In this document: piece by piece, positions 13,912-18,154 of the stretch | Layout of the letters: each line of letters starts with the position of its first letter | How positions within the stretch are numbered: the first letter of the stretch is position 1 | The notes under the pieces: model-generated | The model's database searches: none | Told to the model about the DNA's origin: nothing | What the model saw: the letters and a program-made list of their open reading frames with translations, nothing else | Translations under genes and position numbers: made by a program | Assembly: GCA_025061935.1 (NCBI GenBank) | Contig: JANWZY010000017.1 | Location: 1 to 18,154 of the forward strand | Reading direction: 5' to 3' | Source of the DNA: Verrucomicrobiia bacterium | Lineage (GTDB): Bacteria > Verrucomicrobiota > Verrucomicrobiia > Limisphaerales > DTLC01 | Length of the DNA stretch: 18,154 nucleotides

Positions 13912-15147
13912 CTAGCGTACGCGCTCGAGTCTGAAAAATCTGCGCGGGCCATCGGCTGGCAACAATACCGTCCACCGCCCGTTAACGAGCACAGGCGCGT
14001 TCGTTACCGGCAGCCACGCCAATTGCCCGCCAGCAATGTCATCAGTATACTGCAACTGGAAGTTAGCAAGCGAACCTGGCCAGGTGATACGTAGTTGGCC
14101 CGAATCGTCCAACTCGATTTGCAACGCGACCGGGTCCGAAGGCACAATTTCCTGCACAAACAGTTCGTAGCCATTGGTGCCTTGAACCGCCGAGCCGCTT
14201 TCCTGATTCAGGATTCCAATTGCGTCGAACCAGTTTGTGGGGGGCATACCGAGATCATACCGCGGATGCCGCAACCTGAAGAATCTGCTTGTGCCGTCGG
14301 TCACAATGCACAAACGTTGCCCCCATGCATTGGTCGGATTCCAACCGTTGGTTGTCACCAGCATCAGCCCGTTGATGCGCACACGCATGCCTTGCCAGTG
14401 CTCGCCCCCAGTAGCGCGAGTCTGGTCGAAAATGTCCTCTGAACTGGCCGGGTCGCCGTCGTCAGGCCGCACAAGCGAAAGCAGGGAAATAACCTCCGGC
14501 TCGGGCAACCCGTAATTCGATTGCACAAGTGAAACGGTGAAATCGTACTCCGGCTCGACCCGGTGCATCTCGTTTATGTTCCGCTTGCCACCGTGGAACA
14601 GCGAGCCACGTGCGACCACCTGTACGAGGTCTCCGCGCCGGAACGCATGGCCTGTGGCCGGGTCATGCGTCACACGCCAGACCTCGTTTGACCACGCTTC
14701 GTTGCTGTAACTATACTCGTCAAGTCCCGGGGGCCTCCGGATCGCGTAGTTCTGGCCCATCCAGCAAAAAGTGCCCCCACGATCATTCGTCGCAACCGCT
14801 TGAACCACAAGTTGCAACTGACCGCCCATCGTGTTCGACGCCGCGGGTTGGAAATTCGGTGTCGGATCAAGCATTTCGAACGGGTCTGTAAGCAATACGC
14901 CGGTCACTCGGAAAGAATAGTTCGGAAACTGCTGGCCTGGCGGCGGACTCCACGCACTCGTGCCGTTTGCATTAACAGCTTGAAGATCCCAATGCCGCAC
15001 GTCGTCTTGGGCTTGTACTGAAAGGAGCGTGCTGGCACAAAAAATGACTGCAGCGACAACGCCTCCTGCAGTTTGCTTGGTTGGACTTGCTGACCTGTGC
15101 GCGAAATTGCGCACTTGACCATAAACGCGATTCGGTATTACTTTCAT
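13912..15147 (-). CDS. Secreted protein of unknown function with verrucomicrobial-type C-terminus
   Basis: From ATG 15147 the product has 411 residues. A long positively charged N-region is followed by a hydrophobic segment (GGVVAAVIFCASTLLSVQAQ), giving a signal peptide ending near residue 47. The body is acidic and rich in Trp, Asn and Pro. Segments such as YSFRVTGVLLTDPFEM, GDLVQVVARGSLF and GMRVRINGLMLVTTNGW recall OB-fold-like secreted proteins, but I do not recognise a family with confidence. The end, from WPGSLANFQLQYTDD to RRFFRLERVR, is a module common at the C-termini of secreted Verrucomicrobiota proteins, possibly a sorting or beta-sandwich tail. The frame stays open upstream to 15300, but those codons overlap the divergent gene and do not look like protein. 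It is probably co-transcribed with the pseudopilin. Confidence 0.7.
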   Translation of the reverse strand: MKVIPNRVYGQVRNFAHRSASPTKQTAGGVVAAVIFCASTLLSVQAQDDVRHWDLQAVNANGTSAWSPPPGQQFPNYSFRVTGVLLTDPFEMLDPTPNFQPAASNTMGGQLQLVVQAVATNDRGGTFCWMGQNYAIRRPPGLDEYSYSNEAWSNEVWRVTHDPATGHAFRRGDLVQVVARGSLFHGGKRNINEMHRVEPEYDFTVSLVQSNYGLPEPEVISLLSLVRPDDGDPASSEDIFDQTRATGGEHWQGMRVRINGLMLVTTNGWNPTNAWGQRLCIVTDGTSRFFRLRHPRYDLGMPPTNWFDAIGILNQESGSAVQGTNGYELFVQEIVPSDPVALQIELDDSGQLRITWPGSLANFQLQYTDDIAGGQLAWLPVTNAPVLVNGRWTVLLPADGPRRFFRLERVR

Positions 15148-15157
15148 GCAAAAAAGT

Positions 15158-16738
15158 ATGAACACAAACGAACCGCGGTGCAAGAGAAAAAATTCCGGCG
15201 CGCCCCGGGTGTGCAGCGCCGCTCGGAATCCGGGCTGGATCAGAGTCATCTTGCTGGGGGTACTTTCCGGGTTTTGGTGGAGCGCAGGGGCGCCATGCAT
15301 GGCGCATCAGCAAGTCACACCCATTATTGTTGACACGGACATGGCTCTGGACGACGCGCGTGCGCTGGCAATCCTGCTGGAGGCGCCAGAGCTTGATGTG
15401 AAGGCGATTGTGACCTCGGACGGTTCAGCACCGGCGCGCGCCGGTGCAACAAATGTTGTGCGCATTTTGCATTTCCTCGGGCGCGATAAGATCCCAGTGG
15501 GTGCTGGGCACGAGCTGAACAAGCCACCACCAGTTTGGGTCGAACTTTCAACCACGCTCGGCTGGTCCGAGCTACCGCTGCCGCCAAACGTGACCATTGC
15601 CGACGCCGGAACGCTCATTCCTCAAATATTCGATCGTTCAACGAACCGGATCGTTTGGGTCTGCCTCGGGCCACTTTCGAACTTAGCCGAGCTGTTGGAT
15701 TCGCGGCCCGAGTTGACAAACCGGATCAGTCGGGTCTTTTACAGCGGCAATCATCCGGATGCGCCTGACCCGGGGTGGAACACAATGCGCGACATCAGGG
15801 CTGCGCGCGCAGTATTCGGCGCCGGCGTCGAAATCGTCGCCGTGCATTTGCCCGCAGAACGTGCGCTTTTGTTCGACACGGACTTGTACGGCGAAATCAG
15901 CCGACTCGATACTTCCGCAGCCCGGCTTATTGCGCGCCTGCATGCGCACCCGAACGTGCAGCGGCTCCTAGCCGCGAATCATTTCCGCGCGTGGGACGAA
16001 ACCGTGGCGCTTGCGCTGCTCGAGCCCTCGGCCATGTCTTTGGAACGGTCGCCCAGGCACTCGAACGTGGTCGTGGTCACCGGCCTCGATACAGCGCGCG
16101 CGCGCGCAGCCTACATCCACGAGCTTGCACATGCTGCGGCTGACGTGGCGGCGCGCCCGCCCGCTTTGTTGAACCAGTTCCCCACCACTGCAGAGCTATT
16201 TCAACCCGATGTTCAGCCGTTCGTTGCGGAGATCATAGCACGTCACGGCGCGGAAGAATGGGTGGCCGGTGTGCTCACCAGTGAACTGCACCGGCATCTG
16301 GGCATTTACTCGATCTTGGGCGCGAAGATGGGCCTGCGCGCGCGTGAGGTGTTCGGTGCCGGCCTGGACGAGTTGCGCGTCGAAAGCTTTGCTGGGCTTA
16401 AACCCCCTTTGAGTTGCCTGAACGATGGGCTACAGGTCGCCACCGGTGCGTCGCTCGGGCGCGGAACAATTCGCGTTGTGAGCGCGTCCAGCCCCGAGCC
16501 TGCCGCCGTGTTCATCCACGGCGCGCGCAAGCTGCATATGCGCCTACGGCCAGAGGTGCTAAGCCGCATCCAGGCCACGCTCAAGGCGCTCGCTGAAGCG
16601 CACGGTGAAGCTACCCCGGCCAATTTCGCAGCATTGCGCAGGTACGCGCTCGAGGCGTGGCGCGACCTCGACAGGAAAACGATTTTCATCGAAACATTCG
16701 AGACGAACGCGGCTCCGGCTGCGCCCGTGCAACACTAA
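15158..16738 (+). CDS. Exported fusion protein: nucleoside-hydrolase-like domain plus FmdE-like domain
   Basis: The product has about 526 residues from ATG 15158; residue numbers here follow that start. A hydrophobic export segment lies at about 27-47 (WIRVILLGVLSGFWWSAGA). Residues about 55-315 resemble IU-nucleoside hydrolases: IIVDTDMALDDARAL (D59, D61, D65, D66), CLGPLSNLAELL, and WNTMRDIRAARAVFGAG in place of the usual N-x3-DPEAA. The late catalytic HDP motif reads WDE (W279-D280). Residues about 350-470 resemble FmdE: ELHRHLGIYSILGAKMGLRARE, then LKPPLSCLNDGLQVATGASLGRG, with Cys420 in the CxxDxxQ-like motif but Ala-Ser where the classic TGCT cysteine sits. The stop is 4 nt before cbiM. 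The start is uncertain: ATG 15146 is also in frame, and a later GTG could serve. Biochemical function is unknown. Confidence 0.78.
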   Translation: MNTNEPRCKRKNSGAPRVCSAARNPGWIRVILLGVLSGFWWSAGAPCMAHQQVTPIIVDTDMALDDARALAILLEAPELDVKAIVTSDGSAPARAGATNVVRILHFLGRDKIPVGAGHELNKPPPVWVELSTTLGWSELPLPPNVTIADAGTLIPQIFDRSTNRIVWVCLGPLSNLAELLDSRPELTNRISRVFYSGNHPDAPDPGWNTMRDIRAARAVFGAGVEIVAVHLPAERALLFDTDLYGEISRLDTSAARLIARLHAHPNVQRLLAANHFRAWDETVALALLEPSAMSLERSPRHSNVVVVTGLDTARARAAYIHELAHAAADVAARPPALLNQFPTTAELFQPDVQPFVAEIIARHGAEEWVAGVLTSELHRHLGIYSILGAKMGLRAREVFGAGLDELRVESFAGLKPPLSCLNDGLQVATGASLGRGTIRVVSASSPEPAAVFIHGARKLHMRLRPEVLSRIQATLKALAEAHGEATPANFAALRRYALEAWRDLDRKTIFIETFETNAAPAAPVQH

Positions 16739-16742
16739 AGCC

Positions 16743-17690
16743 ATGCACATACCAGACGGGTTTCTGGACTTAAAAACTGCTGTCGGTTCGGCTGTGGTTG
16801 CCGGAGCCGGGCTGGCCACTGCTGCTCGCGCTGTAACGCATTCACTGCCGCAGCGGAAAGTGCCGCTGCTCGGGGTCGCCGCGGCGTTCATTTTTGCTGC
16901 GCAAATGCTGAACTTTCCCGTGCTCGGGGGCACGTCTGGGCACCTGATCGGCGGCACCTTGGCCGCGTTGCTGCTCGGGGTTGCGCCAGCGGTGATCGTG
17001 ATGACAGCCGTGCTAGTCGTGCAATGCTTTGTTTTTGCCGATGGGGGCGTGACGGCGCTCGGCGCGAATGTGTTCAACATGGCGCTGGCCGCGCCCATGA
17101 TCGGGTACGCCGCAGCACGGCTAGTTCAGCGCGCGGTACCGGGTCAGCGCGGCATGATAGCCGGGGCAGCGTTTGGCGGCTGGTGCTCGACTGTGGCCGC
17201 AGCAACCAGTTGCGCGGCGCAGTTGGCACTTTCCGGAATTGTGGCATGGCATCTGGTCCTGCCCGCAATGGCGGGTGTGCACATGCTGATTGGGGTGGGC
17301 GAAGGATTGATAACTGCGTTGGTGCTAGCGGGCGTATTGCAAATGCGGCCGGAGCTGTTGAACGAGTCGCAGGCGGATAAGAAGCATAAAGACAGCAGCA
17401 TGGCCATGATTGGGTTTGTAGTTGCGCTCGGGCTTGCAGTATTTGTCGGTCCCTTCGCGTCGCCGCTGCCTGACGGACTTGAGAGAGTGGCGGAAACGCT
17501 GGGCTTCGCTTCAGCGGCGGCGGATGCGCCGGTGGTGCCCGCGCCGATTCCTGAATACGAATTGCCCGGACTCCGCTCGCCAGTGCTTGCAGTCGCGCTT
17601 GCCGGCGCGCTCGGCACCGTAATCGTGTTTGGCCTTGCCCTACTCCTCGCCCGCGCGCTCGTGCCAAAGAATCGTTCAACCCGGAATTAG
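16743..17690 (+). CDS. cbiM: CbiM-type cobalt/nickel ECF transporter substrate-binding subunit with C-terminal PDGLE (CbiN-like) domain
   Basis: This 315-residue membrane protein begins MHIPDGFLD. The N-terminal amine and His2, together with His67 in GGTSGHLIGG, are the metal ligands known for CbiM/NikM, and His67 falls at exactly the expected position. Other family signatures are FADGGVTALGANVFNMA (98-114) and HMLIGVGEGLIT (180-191). After a linker, residues 220-247 form a helix ending SPLPDGLE, the PDGLE motif of CbiN-like domains. A final helix (about 280-305) completes a CbiM-CbiN-like fusion. It should select Co2+ or Ni2+ for import; the two cannot be told apart from sequence. CbiQ and CbiO are needed for transport in most systems and are not visible downstream. 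The ATG is 4 nt after the preceding stop, so it is translated with the fusion protein. Confidence 0.92.
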   Translation: MHIPDGFLDLKTAVGSAVVAGAGLATAARAVTHSLPQRKVPLLGVAAAFIFAAQMLNFPVLGGTSGHLIGGTLAALLLGVAPAVIVMTAVLVVQCFVFADGGVTALGANVFNMALAAPMIGYAAARLVQRAVPGQRGMIAGAAFGGWCSTVAAATSCAAQLALSGIVAWHLVLPAMAGVHMLIGVGEGLITALVLAGVLQMRPELLNESQADKKHKDSSMAMIGFVVALGLAVFVGPFASPLPDGLERVAETLGFASAAADAPVVPAPIPEYELPGLRSPVLAVALAGALGTVIVFGLALLLARALVPKNRSTRN

Positions 17691-18154
17691 GTTGCGTGAC
17701 TACTTGAACTCCCTTCTGGGTTTTACTCGCGTCCTAGTGGGGGTGGCACTAACTACGCCAACATCAAAGGAGTAAAATTTTGACTTGGGCAGCGGCTTCC
17801 GTTCCCGTTTTCCTGGCACGGCGCTGTTGCGGTCATCAACAAAGTGTCCTTAAGAATTTCCATCGTCCGCGGCGCTCAGGTGTCACTTGCAATACTGGCG
17901 AAGTTCACGGCTGTGGCGTTGCACGGCGCAGCCATTGCGCAGATTCAAGGCACCACGACCCAGCTAGCGCGCACTTGAACCGGCCGCCAAAAATGAGTCC
18001 GCATTACGTCGTCAGCCTGCGGACTTCATCGGCGATAATTAGCGGCTGCTGCATTTCGTTAATTGCCACAAATTTACTTGTGGCCTGGGCTTTCCCCTCC
18101 ATCGCCACGGCTCCTGTGCCAGCGCCAGATAGACTTGGGACCCGGGCAGCTCGT
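17691..18154. other. No supported gene; candidate gene start near the end
   Basis: A strong AAAGGAG (17766-17772) stands 7 nt before a TTG at 17780 that opens a plus frame to the window end (125 codons). The peptide is rich in Arg, His and Cys and matches no family I know. An in-frame ATG at 17993 would give a signal-peptide-like start (SAIISGCCISLIATNLLVAW). On the minus strand, 18004-18154 holds the end of an open frame (EGKAQATSKFVAINEMQQ...IIADEVRRLTT) that could be a real C-terminus. None is strong enough to call. TAGTG/CACTA (17735-17751) is a weak hairpin after cbiM. Confidence 0.3.

Noticed and set aside
14970..15160. Cobalamin or nickel/cobalt riboswitch upstream of the fusion-cbiM operon
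   Set aside because: The upstream bases are coding for the divergent secreted protein, and I could not find a B12-box-like or NiCo-type core.
15151..15300. A 51-codon N-terminal extension of the secreted protein (start at 15300)
   Set aside because: It would run deep into the divergent fusion gene, and the added residues precede what is already a complete signal peptide.
1..18154. tRNA, rRNA, insertion sequence or phage genes
   Set aside because: No cloverleaf, rRNA core, transposase, integrase or terminal inverted repeats of an IS were recognised on either strand.

Overview
The window most likely comes from a Verrucomicrobiota chromosome, probably a Pedosphaera/Limisphaerales-type lineage. 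This is inferred from GC-rich DNA, a PulG-like prepilin paired with a secreted protein ending in the '...FFRLERVR' type C-terminus common in that phylum, a TlpA-like protein with an N-terminal domain I associate with Verrucomicrobiota, and intergenic heptad repeats (GAAATCC/GAAGCAC/GAAACAA). No rRNA or tRNA is present to confirm it.

Positions 1-11845 (minus strand, read from high to low coordinates) form one long redox locus. It opens with three signalling proteins: a membrane Cache-HAMP histidine kinase, a receiver-kinase hybrid and a stand-alone receiver. The receiver overlaps hdrC by 4 nt, and hdrC overlaps hdrB by 4 nt. Then follow etfB-etfA, a membrane EtfD/FadF-like ETF:quinone oxidoreductase, a soluble HdrD-like (HdrC+HdrB type) Fe-S protein, and the start of hdrA, which runs off the window. 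Together these look like a module that passes electrons among ETF, a membrane quinone reductase and a soluble HdrABC complex, under control of its own two-component pathway. No acyl-CoA dehydrogenase or other substrate enzyme is in view, so the electron donor is unknown.

Two kinds of insertion break up this locus. A DUF433/DUF5615 toxin-antitoxin pair lies on the opposite strand at 2046-2639. Three related heptad-repeat elements with inverted arms fill the gaps before hdrA, before etfD and before etfB.

Positions 11846-12314 are intergenic, with a possible structured leader. A secreted TlpA-like protein with an SxxC instead of a CxxC site follows on the plus strand (12315-13142). A minus-strand pair (13225-15147) encodes a pseudopilin and a secreted protein.

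The second notable locus is 15158-17690 on the plus strand. It encodes an exported protein that fuses a nucleoside-hydrolase-like domain to an FmdE-like domain, followed 4 nt later by a CbiM-type cobalt/nickel transporter subunit with a C-terminal PDGLE (CbiN-like) domain. The last 464 bases contain no gene I can support firmly.
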